Counted from the stretch's first letter, positions 1-12,705 are shown. The stretch is DNA of 64,000 nt from Pocillopora verrucosa (GCF_036669915.1 NC_089312.1:13505789-13569788); one strand, 5' to 3'. Notes: generated by a model from the letters alone, not told the origin. Numbers and translations are program-made.

Positions 1-263
1 TTCCTTCGGTTGAAGAAAAAAGAAAAGCTAGTGTTATATCAGAATTTTTCCTGCTCGGAAACGTGATTTCTTCACCACGCGCACTGCACGTATTTATATC
101 TTCACATGCATATGAAGATAACAATTTCGTCATGGTAACAGACCGGTTTTATTTTTCGGAAGGGCATTTTTTAATTTTCTAACATTGTTAAGGCTGAATT
201 CAATCTGATCCTATAGAGTCTAAAGAATATGCTTTAAAGAAAAAGTTATCAAATATATCCAAC

Positions 264-882
264 CAATGGAAGCTGCCTTGTTTCTTTTATGTTTTCTCCT
301 GGATTGTTACTTCCACTGTCACCAACGTTGTAACCGGCTTTACCATTGTTCTAAAAAAGAGTAATAAAGAAATGGAATAAGATTATAGGAGCAACACTAT
401 ACAGAACTTCCGGCAAACGACTGTGTGTGTATGTTTTCATTTTCTTATTAATTGGTCCAGGGAATTTATTGTTAATAAAGATGAAACATTCAAATTGAGA
501 AATTTGTCTGTTGGAAACATTCGCAAGAGTTTGGCATGAGATCGATTTTAATTAGCTCTGGCCAAGGAGTACAAGGATTAAAACAAAGCTGTGTTACTTT
601 CCAAGCCTGTGAAGCATTAGAAATCACTGGTATGGTGCTTTAAAAACAAGTTCTTTTTTTCAATTTTTAATCCACATGTATAGCGAGCTGTTCAATATGT
701 AAATAATTGATTCGAATACACCCACCTGAGAGTTGAAAAGCCTGTTAGCATTCCTCACATTTGCCTGGTTCCCGTTCAATCTGTTGTTGCTTCCATGGGG
801 GAAATGAAGGTACATATCACTCGAACAGAAATAAACGAAGGTTGACAAAAAAAAACCGAAGGTGAATATGGCCCGCATATTC
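264..882 (-). CDS. DD3-3-like secreted protein, copy D (5' end only, partial)
   Basis: Two coding exons on the minus strand: exon 1 at 726-878 (ATG at 878; exon begins at 882 after a CTTTCGTCAG acceptor) and exon 2 at 264-350. Exon 1 encodes a hydrophobic signal peptide followed by [17 protein letters not shown] and ends in NRLFNSQ at a GTGGGT donor. Exon 2 encodes [11 protein letters not shown]. Both exons have exactly the lengths (153 and 87 bp) and phases of copies A and C. The conserved [DM]YLHxPxGSNNRLN...NANRLF(D/N)SQ..GYNVGD block is the N-terminal signature of the Dictyostelium DD3-3 family, whose function is unknown. The remaining exons lie left of position 264, outside the window. 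No exon 3 is visible here, so whether the gene is intact cannot be judged. Confidence 0.85.
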
Positions 883-3447
883 CTGACGAAAGAAAAAAAG
901 CAGTTAAGTTAAGATTTTGGTTTTAGCACCGTCTAGTGTGCTAGTACGTTATGTTGATAGGCTCAAAGAGAATTTCACAAACAAAGTCTACGCAGTATAA
1001 TGACATCCTTAATGAAGCAAACTACATTAGACCAATTAAACTTGTGACTTCGTTCATTCAAGTATTTTCAAAGACATCCAGTCATTTTTCGAGTGGTTTC
1101 TTCACTCACAATTATAGATAAGCAATGTAACTCGGGATCAAGGACTCCCCACTATCACAGGGAATGGAAATGTTCTTTAGGTCCGGTAGATCACCTTAAA
1201 TGGGATATTCGTAAAGAAAAAAAAAACGACAACTGCAGAAACAGTAATAGGATTCGTCCATGAGAGAAAACCACAAACCAAAAGGAAATCTAAATGCAAG
1301 ACCTTCTTATTAATACACTATTGTTAAAATAAAATTAACAAAACACTTACGTTCAATCGCAGCTTCGCTGGTTTTCAGTATTCGTGCACCTCAACTAAAC
1401 CTTAGTATTGTGGCCTAAACTCGAATAGTGAAACACCTTCTATACCTTTGCAAAGTAATTATTTGTTCCATGTTTTCTGTAGCCTCGACACTGTTTGTTC
1501 CCAGCGTAACAAATGAATTTTTGTTCCACCTGAGAAACAGACACCTGAATAAATCAAGGATTGCAAAGTTCTAAAACGTTAAACAGACGCACCTCTTCGT
1601 CAAGTAAACAAAGCGCAAACGTGTGATATATGTTTATACAGTGAGAACACTCCCTTCTTTAGTATTATTTCCTCTGTATACATTTAAGGCAATATGTTCA
1701 AACAGCAAGATAATCTATAGATGATTCAGAAAAACTTCCAACAAAGATTTATCAAAAGCAACATGTGTATGTACTTTCCGTTTTCAGTACAAAATATGTT
1801 TTTTTCCTGAGATGTTGTTTGATTTCTTTTCCGCTCGTGGTATTTCGTCAAAATTAGATAAACAACGTAATTTAATTTCATCCCGAAATAACAGACTCGG
1901 AAAAAAACCGTTGGTGCTAACATTCACAGCTTTGTGTTTTCCGGATTTAAAAAATAAATTTTCGGTTCTAGGAAGATGAAAACATTTCTCTGAAATAAAA
2001 AATGGCACATCCGAGAGTTTGATCATTAGTCTGGTTAATAGTAAAATTTTTATATTTAAAACTTGGCTCGTGCGCTTGTTTGAGAGTATGAAGAAACTCA
2101 TAAATAATCATATTAATATTTAAGTGTACTTCATTGAGAACTCACTTTTTATATCAATCTGGACCGGGAATTACTGTGTGGTTTATTTTTCGGGAAGAGC
2201 GGTATTAATAAATTTTAAAGAAGATAAGAGAGAACGTGACAGGGTACCATACTCGACGATTTTTGCGAGCTCTACAGGGGAGCATATCGCTAAGATTCAA
2301 GAGGGAAGCGAGAAGTACAGAAATTAAAGACAGTGTTTCATAAGGTTTTGGTTAAGCTTATTAGTTCTTCTTTTGTCGACTTTGAAACTTCTGCAATTCT
2401 AACTCCTTTTTAAAAATTGAAAGTTTTCTCAAATGAAGTGAGCGCATCCGAATCATCGGAAAAATAAGATAGATCACACAAATATAGAGTGAAAATGTGA
2501 TCGGATGATTGTCGAATCGTCATGAAATTGATTTCAAGGCACTGGCAGGACTAGAAGTCCAGCAGAAGCAACGCACGCATCGTTATATCACCATCGCTGT
2601 AAAACTTTGGCTGAAGTATTTTGGAAAGTGTAGAATGATGCCAAAACTCCACGACATTTGAGCACAGCTAGAAGACACGACAGCGGCATTTTTGTTGTCT
2701 CGTAGTAAGCGACATGGGTACCTAATTGAATGCGATATCACAGCTAACTTGAAGCCCCCTTTTGGAAATTAGCAGTTGGTAAGTAATAAAGACAATTCAG
2801 TGTTTCAAAACTCATATGAGGCAAGTGCAACAAAAATATCTGTCTCTCTGACCAAGTTTGGGGGCAAGGAGAACTTCGAATGCAAAACCGGAATGTTTGT
2901 GGTTTGAATTCTCATAGGAAATTGGATTTTTAGTGTTCCTGTTAGCTGTAGGTTCACGAGAAAAGTTACCAGCTCGGAAGATTTTCTGAAAACAACTATC
3001 TTTTGAAGCTCCAACGAAGTTGGTCTGGCTTTCCGGTTATTTGACCTTTATTTATCTTCATCTTTTATAGCCTTAGCTGCATTTTGTTACTCGTTATATA
3101 ACTTTGTTAAGAATGTACACCAATTGCTGTTTTCCCTTTTTATAGCATTAGATAAGTAGAGAACACGGAAATTGAAGTGCTTACTGCTTCAGTCTCCCAT
3201 CCTGGTAAAAAATACTTTACAGTTATAATTATAATACTGCTAAACGAAAGCGTTCTTTTTAGGAAATGCAAACGCGTATGTAATCTGTGAGGATCGACAT
3301 ACAACCGATTACTTGTAAGCAACCATTGTTAAAAGGCAAACAAGGAAATTAAGGGAAATACTGTTAAATGGAATCAAAAAAAATTCACTACAATGTAGGA
3401 AAACTGATTCCCAACAATGTTAGCTCCAGTTACCACAACGAACTACA
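883..3447. other. Intergenic between copies D and A
   Basis: AT-rich sequence between the 5' end of copy D and the 3' end of copy A. I see no coding exon: open frames here are short, start or stop arbitrarily and match nothing. It should contain the promoter of copy D and the 3' UTR of copy A. A TTTATT (AATAAA on the minus strand) near 3047 is a possible but distant polyadenylation signal for copy A. I could not find a counterpart of the TATA box plus untranslated exon seen upstream of copies A and C. Confidence 0.5.
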
Positions 3448-6400
3448 TTAAGTAACGGTGATCTGTCCTATGTGACGGCGGTTGGAGAAGTTGTTATTTC
3501 GCGTGCCCATGTAACAGTACGTCCCAGGCCTCTTGATGCGGAAGCAAGGCGGGTTGCAGGAAGCTGGGGCGTTGTTCAGTTGAGCTTGCAGATTTTTTTC
3601 GTTTCCGCTGTAACATCCAGTATTGAGGTGAAGATTCAACTTGTCAGCAGAAAACTTATCAGCCTGTTCAACTACTTCAAGAGGCAGGCTCGTACAAGCC
3701 TTTGGTGTGAGAGACTGGCATCCTTCCTTTATCCAGCACACGTTTGTTCTGTCTGATCCTGGGAGAATTTAGAGAATGCAAGAGGGAAATGTTCAGTCGT
3801 TGGGGAAGAGGATTATTTTAATCTGGTTTTTTCTGTTTTTAGTTTTTATTTTGTTTTATTTTTTATCTAGAATTTCTGCAGCTATTCCGGTTAACGGATT
3901 CGTCCTGAAAAAGTCAGTCGTGCCGTCCATAGTTAGATTTACCGCAAAAAACCCGCTACTGGTTTAGAATGTTTTAAAAATAATTACTAACTCGTTCATG
4001 ACAACTCGAACACCAAAGTTTCGCCCCGATGACATCACTGTTTTATAAAAAACCATCCCGGCTATCTCCTTGAAATTGAAAAAAGAACCGTGTTGTGGGT
4101 AGCAGGTGCACTATTGAATTGAAAAATTTTCATCGTGTCAGTGTAGAATTAACGTTCATAGTTATGTGGTGGTCTATGAAGGCATAATATAGAGCAGACG
4201 AGTAAATCCCTTCGAAGCAACTAACCTCTCTGCCCTTCTCCTGCCACGTTATTTCGATTATCATTGGAACCTGAAAAAAAAAATACTAATTTAGCTAGGT
4301 TATTTCCTGAAAAGGTAATCCCTACCGCTAAAAGCACTGAGAAAAGTGACAAAACTAAGCTGAAAACCAACCCAAACTTCCTGTCTGCTTTAATTCCCCG
4401 GGAGCTTTCATTAGGCTCAGTATACCCCTGTAACGTGTTATTTCATGAGATGGTTAACTTGAAGGAACTTACATTGGGAGATCTAGGAAAATCCACTTCA
4501 GTTGGAGTGCAAAATTAACAACCACAAAATTTTGATGCCAGGATATATCTCTAAAATGTGACGTTTTAGTCTTATCATCGAAAATATTTGGATCAATGTA
4601 ATAAATAATTGCGCACCTACCCCTCCCCTAACAACAGTCAACTGATAACAAGGTAGGGCTAATTTTTGATTAGGGAAGGGGAAGGTGCGTTGTTGTTCAG
4701 ATACTGCCATTGATTCGAATTTTTCATATTATGATGGGATTTGTTTGTGTTTGTTTGATTGTTTTTCTATTTGGAAGAATCTTTAAGGTCACATTTCCAT
4801 ACCCAGTAGTTAGTTGATACGTCAGGAAATTTCTTCAGATCACTTACTTCGCAGGCTTCACATTTTCCATTGTATGTTTTCAGAAAACGCCTTTAACTTG
4901 TTACGTAACTAGTTTGTGGTTTTTATGCACTTTAATTAATTTACCCCGAACTTTCAAGTTTATGGACTTAATGATCCAAATAAAACTTCTCCCTCATTTT
5001 TATTTTTCTATCTTTCTAAAATAATATTTGTTTGCTTCCCTTATGCCGAGGATAACATCGCACGGGGAAGAAATCGACTGAAATATTCCCTTTTCAGCAT
5101 TTAAGCTGGTCTAACAATAAGTTAAATTGGTTTTTATCAACTGAGTTGAAAATGTAATTTGGCCACCGTAGTGAGTTTCTAAGGTTTCCTCAGCCCTAGA
5201 AACACTCTGTGGTAGCCAAACTAGTTGATAAGTCAAATTATGAAAATTCATACATTTGCACTGCGGTGGAGAGATGAAATTAAGGGATCCTCGCAGCTAA
5301 GAACACTACTGAAACGAGTAGTTGTAAATTGGACCTGAAAAAAATTTCAGGCCCGTACGGGATTTGAACCCATGACCTCTGCGATACCGGTGCAGCGCTC
5401 TACCAATTGAGCTAACAAGCCAACTGGGAGCTGGTCTTTTTTTCAGGTCCAATTTACAACTACTCGTTTCAGTAGTGTTCTTAGCTGCGAGGATCCCTTA
5501 ATTTCAAGTCAAATTACTTTGCAATACCCCCAGTGACGCAGCACCACAATTTCTTAAGAAACCTTCTCCCTCTGATAATAAGTTCACAAGTTTCAGTTCA
5601 GAGAATATGACAGATCGTCACCGACTCACCTGACCAAGCGAAGCACAAGACATCATTTGTTGTAACATTGATACGTTCAGGGGTGAAGCGATATTCCATG
5701 GCTGGATAAGTCTGAACGATGTTTCCTCTCTTTCCCATTCCTCCGATGTAGTAGATTTTGGAATTCTGGAATCGTCTTGGTAACAACTTTCTTGGCTTGA
5801 TGATGATTACATGCGATCTGTCCTGGAATGTTCGACCCAGTTGAGCTGTGTTCAAGGCCAGTTGAAGCTTGGTTTTGCCGTTAACAGCAAGTGTTGTAGG
5901 GTCATTTTTGACGCTAAAAAAGCAATCGTTTCTTACAATTATATTTTCCTGTTTTAAAATATTTTCACCACAGTTTACGCATGGCTTAGAGGGAGGTCCT
6001 GAATGGGGTTAACCGTCACATGACCAGGAATAAACCGCCGAGCGTTCGACCGTGGGAAATGCAGGATTGTTACAATTAACCGTCAATAATGCTAGTAAAC
6101 TTGAACCACAAAAAAGAAACAAACAAACGAACAAATAAAAACATTATCAATTCGACAATATGAAATCAGAGTATTCGCTGGTGGGGTGGAAATTCTCAGC
6201 CATTATCCTCATCAGTTTCATTATTCCTTTATACTCACTCATTGTTATTTGAAGCATCAAAATTCCTCGGTACATCTTTTGTCGTGATGTTATATCTGTC
6301 AATTTTACCAGGAAGACACAGTTAACGTTATTGAAAGGTTATGAAAACACATTTTTTTGGGGAATAAATATAATGCCAAAAGATAAAACAAAGTCCCACA

Positions 6401-9066
6401 CATATCCAAATAACAAGTCAAGGATGGATGTAGGTAAAGTAACAGTCGAGGGAGGTCATTAAGCGGTGTAGCGTTGGCGTTTGAAAGTGAAGGGTTTCTT
6501 TAAATGAATATCATTTGCAGCTGTCTCTCATCCTTAAACCGAAGGAAAATATAATAAACAATTTTATTTTATTTTAAGAGTTATTCAAGATTTTCCCGTG
6601 AGCCTTCATTAATTTTCGTCAGTGACATCGATTTGACCATTTTTCCAGGTTGCAATGGGTACGCTCATAATCATATCTTCATGCTTGTTCTCAAAATTCG
6701 TATTCGGTCTTGTAACAGATCTAAACATAAGATTATAACCTTGGCCCTCGTCACCTGATTCTCAACACGCATCGCTGAATAGTGTTGGAGGGAAAATGAG
6801 GAATCTTCCATTTGTATGAAGAGAACTTCCCGTCCATGTTCATGCCATTGTGATTCACAACTGTGGATGGTGCGTATATCACCTCAGGGGGGTCTGCCAG
6901 AACAAGATCTTGCTCGCCCTCTCCAGTACCCTGTGTTATCAGATGAGGCTCATACGCCACGCCCTTGACGGTCTTGATGTTGGCGCAAGACTTGGCGCCG
7001 GGGGATTTCTCTTTAAAGTTTGTTTTTACTATAGTCCACTTTCCTCCCGCCTGTTCGCACGAAGCCTGTGTAATGAACCTGGCCACACATTCTGCGTTTC
7101 GTCTGTTGAGTGGAGGTATTCTTGGACATAGATGTTTTCGGACACCATTCTTTATGATGCACAACCCTGAAAGTAAACCAAAGAGCGTCATTCTGCAGCA
7201 TGCACTTGTGCAGCCATCGAGGACTCTTATGAGGAGAAGTCTTTGTCAAACTTACCCTTGTCACCATAATTTGCACTGTTAACATATTCCCTTATCACTC
7301 CTTTTGTGGTTTTGTCACTGACCATGATAGCAATGTCCTTCCAGGGGGTGGGGCCCCAGTAGGGATAGTAATCACGTTCCTCTGGCACTTCAAATCCCCT
7401 TCTCTTCCCATTTGCGTTCTGCCTGGTGTAAATTGCACTGTCACCTTTCAGGTTTTGATCAGCGGTAAACAAACCTGTGAAATGATTGCGAAAAAGTCAA
7501 AAAAGGATATCATTGTGAAAGATATAGCTTAGCTAACAAAAAACCCTCAGCGTCACGCTGGTAGTTAGAGCCTTGCTATGCAGTAAACAACCTTGCGCAA
7601 CAGAAGAGAAACAGTAAAAAATGAGGCAGTTATAGGAGGATATGAAATGGGATTAGCTAGGAAAAGACGCAATTGATTAATGATAAATAACTTAGGTTTA
7701 GTAGGTTCTTTGTTTCCGTAAAAGGAACAATTACTTAATATTAAACTATAACTACTTGTGAAACTTTAAACAGTGTCCTCTCCTGGTTTTTAGGCTCAAT
7801 TGGATTTTCAAACCTCAAACTAGTATTGCTGCTAAATGGGGCTGAGAATGTTTGAATTCTCGGCTGAAGGGAGACTGACATTTATTATTTACGGAAAAAG
7901 TTGGAACTGAGATTGTTAGAATGTTGACTCTCATAGAATATGCCACCTTTGTTTCCGTCTCTGTGCCGATAGGATCTGTAGTATGCTAAAGGCTCGTGTA
8001 GCCCGCGGTCTTTCTCTATCACACGCGATTCTTGCATCGAGACCGAGAACCTTTGTGTAGTACGTTGTGCACCATTACGGATGGTATACAACTGGAAATC
8101 TTCGTTGATATCAGTTACGTTTCCTTGAGGATACGGTTGACACATGTATTGCAGGATGATTTGTGATTCCACTATATCTTCACTCTTTGGTCCCGTTCCA
8201 TGTTGGTTTGTCCACATAATTTCAACCTCGGTTTTTGCATCCTCTTCACAGCCGCTCATGAAAAATTCCTTCGAGTGAAGAAGAACATGATACGTTCAGG
8301 AAGTGGCATGAAAGCGAATACATTTTGGAATTATGGGCAATAGCGATATTTGCGGGGGCTGATAGTTATTTACGATTGTCAGAGCGAATGACAAAGGGCT
8401 AACACTCGAAACCTCAGCTTTTACCCGCACCCCCTCCCCCACCGACCCAGAACCACAGTTTCTTTAGAAACTTACCCCTTATCATTATGGCGATTCAGCT
8501 AGTAAACATGTTGATTCTTTCCGTGGAACCAAGAGTGAAAATGAAACAGAAAGAGAAGAGAAGTAAAATTATCCAAATATGCCTTACCAATGGACGCTGC
8601 CTCGTTTCCGGTATCTCGTTTTTGGTAGCGTTGATTCCGCTGTCTCCGACATTGTAACCCGCTTTGCCATTGTTCTACAAAAAAATGTACCAAATAATCA
8701 ATACATTCGTACATGGCGTGATTAGTTTGTCCCTTTTTATGCCATGAGCTGGATAACGTACTGAGATTTTAAGGAAGAAAAGTTTTAAGTCAAGCGATGA
8801 ACATTTCCCGCTTTAGGTTATATTTCGTTCGTATATGACTGAATACTTATTTAACGACATGTTTAAATTCCATCCGCCATATAAATGATGAGGCTGTCCT
8901 TCAAAACACCCACCTGAGAGTCAAACAGCCTGTTGGGATTCCTGACGTTGACACCATTCCCGTTTAATCTGTTGTTGCTACCTCCGGGAAAGTGGAGATA
9001 TACGTCCGCCCAACATAAGGTAAGGAGAGTTGACAACAAGAAACCTAAGATGGTTGTGGCCTGCAT
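3448..9066 (-). CDS. DD3-3-like secreted protein, copy A (complete, 9 coding exons)
   Basis: Exons on the minus strand in transcript order: 8914-9066, 8588-8674, 7947-8268, 7256-7474, 6755-7166, 6239-6295, 5630-5913, 4226-4270, 3448-3758. They total 1890 bp, encoding 629 residues plus stop, with every junction in phase. The ATG at 9066 is chosen because an acceptor (TTTTTGCCAG) ends at 9071; an upstream ATG at 9090 would be intronic. Residues 1-20 form a signal peptide ending LCWA, so mature protein starts [15 protein letters not shown]. Internal blocks shared with the DD3-3 family: [83 protein letters not shown], and RNNNFSNR near the C terminus. The protein is probably secreted and its biochemical role is unknown. 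Compared with copy B it lacks one intron in the GNIVQ exon, has a shortened Gly/Asn linker (exon 8) and a cysteine-richer C terminus. Confidence 0.88.
5105..5240 (-). repeat. Interspersed repeat (GTGGCCAA family) interrupted by a SINE
   Basis: Sequence around 4960-5240 is similar, in reverse complement, to 32090-32380 (shared words include the stretch around CCTCGGCATAAGGGAAGC and TATCAACTAGTTTGG). The core reads, on the minus strand, CTACGGTGGCCAAATTACA followed by CAACTCAGTTGATAA. Related cores occur near 39867-39945 and 48985-49085. It lies in intron 7 of copy A and its right end abuts the SINE insertion at 5241. No coding capacity is seen, so it is likely a non-autonomous element. Confidence 0.6.
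5230..5516 (-). mobile_element. tRNA-Thr-derived SINE with inverted 5' duplication and 11-bp TSD
   Basis: A 72-nt tRNA-like head lies at 5350-5421 (minus). It has a GCTC/GAGC D-stem, anticodon loop CCGGTAT (apparent anticodon GGT, Thr) and a GGTTCAAATCC T-loop. Loop position 33 is C rather than the near-invariant T, and the acceptor stem has G-T pairs, which argues for a SINE head rather than a working tRNA. The body and tail run leftwards to about 5241. About 68 bp at 5276-5343 are repeated as a nearly perfect inverted copy at 5437-5505, so the tRNA part sits in the loop of a potential hairpin. The direct repeat AAGTCAAATTA at 5230-5240 and 5506-5516 is a perfect target-site duplication. The paralogous repeat near 32085 has the same site without the insertion. 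The element lies in intron 7 of copy A. Confidence 0.85.
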
Positions 9067-9319
9067 GTTTCTGGCAAAAAAGAGTAACATTACAAGCAAA
9101 GGTTAGTCTGAATGTTGAAGTCCTAAGGTGTGGTGTGTATCAAATGAGGTTTGAAATATTTGATTATCTCGTTGGCTAACAATGAATTAAAAACTGTAGG
9201 CAAGGATTCTGAAAAGAAATAAGGAAGAAAGTAGGGAATAGCTTTGAGAAGTGCCTAAAATTTTTTTCCAAGTTTCTCATCGCTGGATGTTGTGTAGTTT
9301 ATCCAATTAAAGTAGCTAC

Positions 9320-12245
9320 TCTATTTCCCTATTTGTGGGGGCATGTCAGTAAAAATGGTTTGATAGTTGATTGGACAAAGATAGTCATACTTAGAATTTG
9401 CCTAAACTGATATATATAGAACTCGAAACACAGGAATCCGGGATGAGCAGATCGAAATGTCATTACCATTCATCGAGTTGCGATGAAAGCCTGATTTCTC
9501 AGTATCAATTTCGGAAAAGAACGAACATGCTGAGGCGATCACGAAATTTCGGCGAAATGCTAAGTTCAAAGTGAACAGTAATACCACGAAACAAAGGCTT
9601 TGATTTACAAAAGGCAATGAATTGTCAGTTAAATTCACAAAACTCTCGCTCAGATCGCCTCGATCAGTTCTCCCTTCTTCCTCACTTCTTGGTCGACCGA
9701 TCGATCTTCTTTTACAAACAATACATTCTAGGTATGGCCTAAGTACTGCCGCTGACGAACATTTAAGATATCGATGTAAAAACGGATGCGGCCATTTTGA
9801 TCAGACCGATAGTTGGAGAGTGCACCCTGTGTAATATTGCGCTCGCGGAAAACGATTTGAAAGGACAAAATGAAAATCTAAATATTGTGCGAAAAAGGAA
9901 AACTTTTTAAGATTAGGTTTTTCGTTTTTTGTCGTTAATTCTTTTCACGTGTACTTCAAGAGTTGCGCTTTTACTAATACGCCCGGATGCAAAGCATTTT
10001 CGTCCAAAGGACTTTGAGATCTTCAAACAGACCGAGGGGTATATCATCAGAATCCTGCTTCGTCAACAGAAAAGTGTGAATAAAAATATTGGGTGTAAAA
10101 ACACAGATAATACCGATGATTAATTGTAGGTGTGCTTCGTCTAACACCATCAACGAGAATAGACACAACATGAACAACAATATTTTGAGCGGCCGATCAT
10201 TTCGGGAGAATATTGTTTTGTTTGTTGTTCGGCGCTTTACGCCTATGTCAACAGGAAGGTAATTATAATATCATGATTTTCATTATAACTTCTTCATGTT
10301 TAACCAGAGGTATGAAACATGAAGAAGTTATGAAAACTTGAGAGCACAAGACAAAAGCACAAACAATAATTTATTTCGTGCTCTCTGAGCTTAAACTTTT
10401 ATATACATGTACTTGCAGGAATAAATGTCCCAAATTAATTGCTTTCAATCGTTAAACTTAACTGAATAATGGTTCTTAAGTCTGATGAAAGTATTGCGAG
10501 GACAAAAGGAATAAAATCGGTTAATAGTGAACTACTATTAAATGTAACTAAAAATAACTCACAAAAGTACGATCGACGAAACAGGCTAGGATGTATTTTT
10601 GAACACAAAAAGCTTTTAGTTACTTACCGATGGCCGAGTTATGCTCCTTACCAACTATAAAAAATGTTATCCAGTTTGAGGGCTGACAATCTGCTCTGAA
10701 CTAACGCTGATTTGAAGTTCACTGAGTGAGGACCTACGGCTTATATGAGCAGCAATGACGTGTGCTAGCGCATGCATTTTCTGCAACACGTGCATATGGG
10801 CAGTTCCGCGGCAAACGGAATTCAGTCAGTTCCCACGCAATTTATAAGGTAGCATGGTGCCTCGCTTCCGTAGAATATTCGATGAAGGTTCTGGTAAGTG
10901 CCTGACCCGATTGTTTGTTTGGTTTTTCAATTGTTATAAGTGCAGTTCAAGACAACCGCCGGGGGCAAAACAAGATCAAACTCAAACTAAACAAATCGTC
11001 TCTACTTCTTCTAACTCTCCCAGGAGAGTTTTTCCCTGCAAAGCGTTGGCGAGCGGTGCGGAAGAGCGCTGGTCCGCCTCATTTCTCACGCCCGCTTTGA
11101 TCACGCTTGAGCAACATTTCCTTTTGGGCCGATGGTTTGAAAAGGTTTCGGTTTTTTTTATTTTTTATTTTTTCGATTTATAGATAGTAAATTCCAAACT
11201 AAAAAGTTAAAAGGTGTACAATGTAGTTTGAACATTTACAGCCACAGACTAAACGGGCAAGAATGGTTTGAGCACTCTTAAAGAAGTCTATTCAGGTAAA
11301 GATTTCCTAAAACGTTATTATACCAAAAGCTGCTAAAAACTTAGTAACGAGTTCAATATTGATTTTTTTACGTGATTTTTCGATTCAATAAACTTCTGAT
11401 ATTAGCCAAGGTTTATGTTAAAAGGCCTTATGCATGCTCTTGTCGGATTCAAATTTAACCCCAAAGCCTCGCTTTTGAGGTTCTGGTAACATTTACTTGG
11501 AAAGTTTTCCCTAAATACCTGTATTCAAAGAATACCTACATAAAGAAAACAAAAAAGGGCAAAGATTCATGAAAATTCTAGTGCAAACGAGCCTTGAGTT
11601 GATCTTGCCGTGACGGACGTCAAAAGTTAACATTGGTATTTCACTGCGGCAAGATGCTAAACAAATGCCCCATCTACTATATCACTGATACAGTTCACGC
11701 TCTGCGGCTCTCTAATCTCACCTTCATACCACACATTTTTGAAGCGGTTTCTAATAATCAGAGTCAATTAGGAGCGTAGCGCTTTTGACCACTTCAAGAG
11801 TTTTAAAAGAGCCGATTATTTCGGGAAAACCTTACTTGTTGCCATAAACTCAGTGATTTTGTTTCATCGATCTGAGCCGCTCTTTTGTATGCATGCGTCT
11901 TCCAATAATGGCATGGTCAAGACAGTCAAACACTAGGACTGAAATGAAAAACACGAATATTGAAGAAAAGTTCAAAAAATTACAACTGCACCATGAGAAA
12001 CTTTATTCTTTTCTGAAGAGCTCATAGCAAAATGAATAAAAGGGTAAGTTTTTACGAATCTTTTACAATTAACATAAATGAGTTTGCTTGGAAACTGATC
12101 CTAGATAAAGTGCCTATTTTTTACCTTTACGCATGGTATGATACAGTGCATGCAGGAAGTATATGCAAGGTTTGGACATTTTTTTTGGACATTTCATGTA
12201 TACCGTGAGCACGTTGTTTGGGGCCACAGATTAGCCACGACTACA
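9320..12245 (-). repeat. Left arm of a ~2.9-kb inverted duplication (promoter region of copy A)
   Basis: This block matches the reverse complement of about 32385-35355 over nearly its whole length. Visible anchors: the stretch at 11045-11110 against 33385-33460, the hairpin near 10290-10335 against 34190-34225, the area at 11590-11720 against 32810-32910, and the end at 12220-12240 (CACAGATTAGCCACGA) against 32388-32402. Divergence is substantial (many substitutions and short indels), so the event is not recent. The arm holds the TATA box, untranslated first exon and part of the 5' intron of copy A. Several open frames in it are matched by frames broken differently in the other arm, so I regard it as non-coding. 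Confidence 0.85.
10628..10745 (-). promoter_or_regulatory. Core promoter and untranslated first exon of copy A
   Basis: On the minus strand a TATAAG box (10740-10745) is followed about 30 bp later by an initiator-like TTCAGT/TCACTG area near 10715. The following exon then ends at 10628 in CGGCCATCG, before a canonical GTAAGT donor. The same order and wording occur in the opposite arm at 33741-33860. The next acceptor ends at 9071, four bases before the copy A ATG, so a 5' UTR intron of about 1.56 kb is predicted. Just upstream of the TATA box, TGACGTGTG and a downstream CACGTG-type word are candidate CRE or E-box sites. Transcription start positions are inferred. Confidence 0.6.
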
Positions 12246-12705
12246 GTTCGCAAAGTGCCGCTCACTGGTTGAGATTTAAAACAAATTAAATTAATAAATT
12301 AGCTACCTTTAAGAATCTGGCAAAAACTCTGAAAAGCTCATGGTCGATTCATGTAACAGTCTGACATTTCTCAAACGTAATCTACGGGTAACATAGCTGA
12401 GTTGCTTCGAGAGCTATTACATTTTGCGTCAGAAAAGTTATCACATCTTGCGTTAAAACATTTGATTACATTTTGCCGCAATTGTTACAACATTTTGTGG
12501 CGATTATTACAAACATATTACAGCGTAACAGTTTCTGTGAATGATAAAGGATGGAATCCCTCAAACGTATATAGTACTTCCAATCGCTGTACTAGCCGCG
12601 TTTCTATCAAGGCCCTGGGTACTAGATTAGAGAGAGTTATGGCCGCGACCACGCACGATATCTTAAGCAGGTGGTACTACTACTTGCGTGGATAGCTATG
12701 AAAAT

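Noticed and set aside
5350..5421. Functional tRNA-Thr gene on the minus strand
   Set aside because: C at loop position 33, G-T pairs in the acceptor stem, a fused SINE body and target-site duplications all indicate a retroposon head. The same applies to 27364-27435 and 27485-27556.
9402..9638. Open frame sharing a protein-level match with 35152-35427
   Set aside because: The match reflects the inverted DNA duplication. The frames break at different places and lie inside predicted 5' UTR introns.
10854..11183. 109-codon open frame as a small gene
   Set aside because: The equivalent sequence in the other arm (about 33400-33650) is frame-disrupted, so no coding constraint is evident.
12402..12695. 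97-codon open frame just upstream of the ABCD gene as an extra exon
   Set aside because: It runs out at a stop before the ABCD ATG in a different frame and has no motif. The ABCD protein is complete from 12706.
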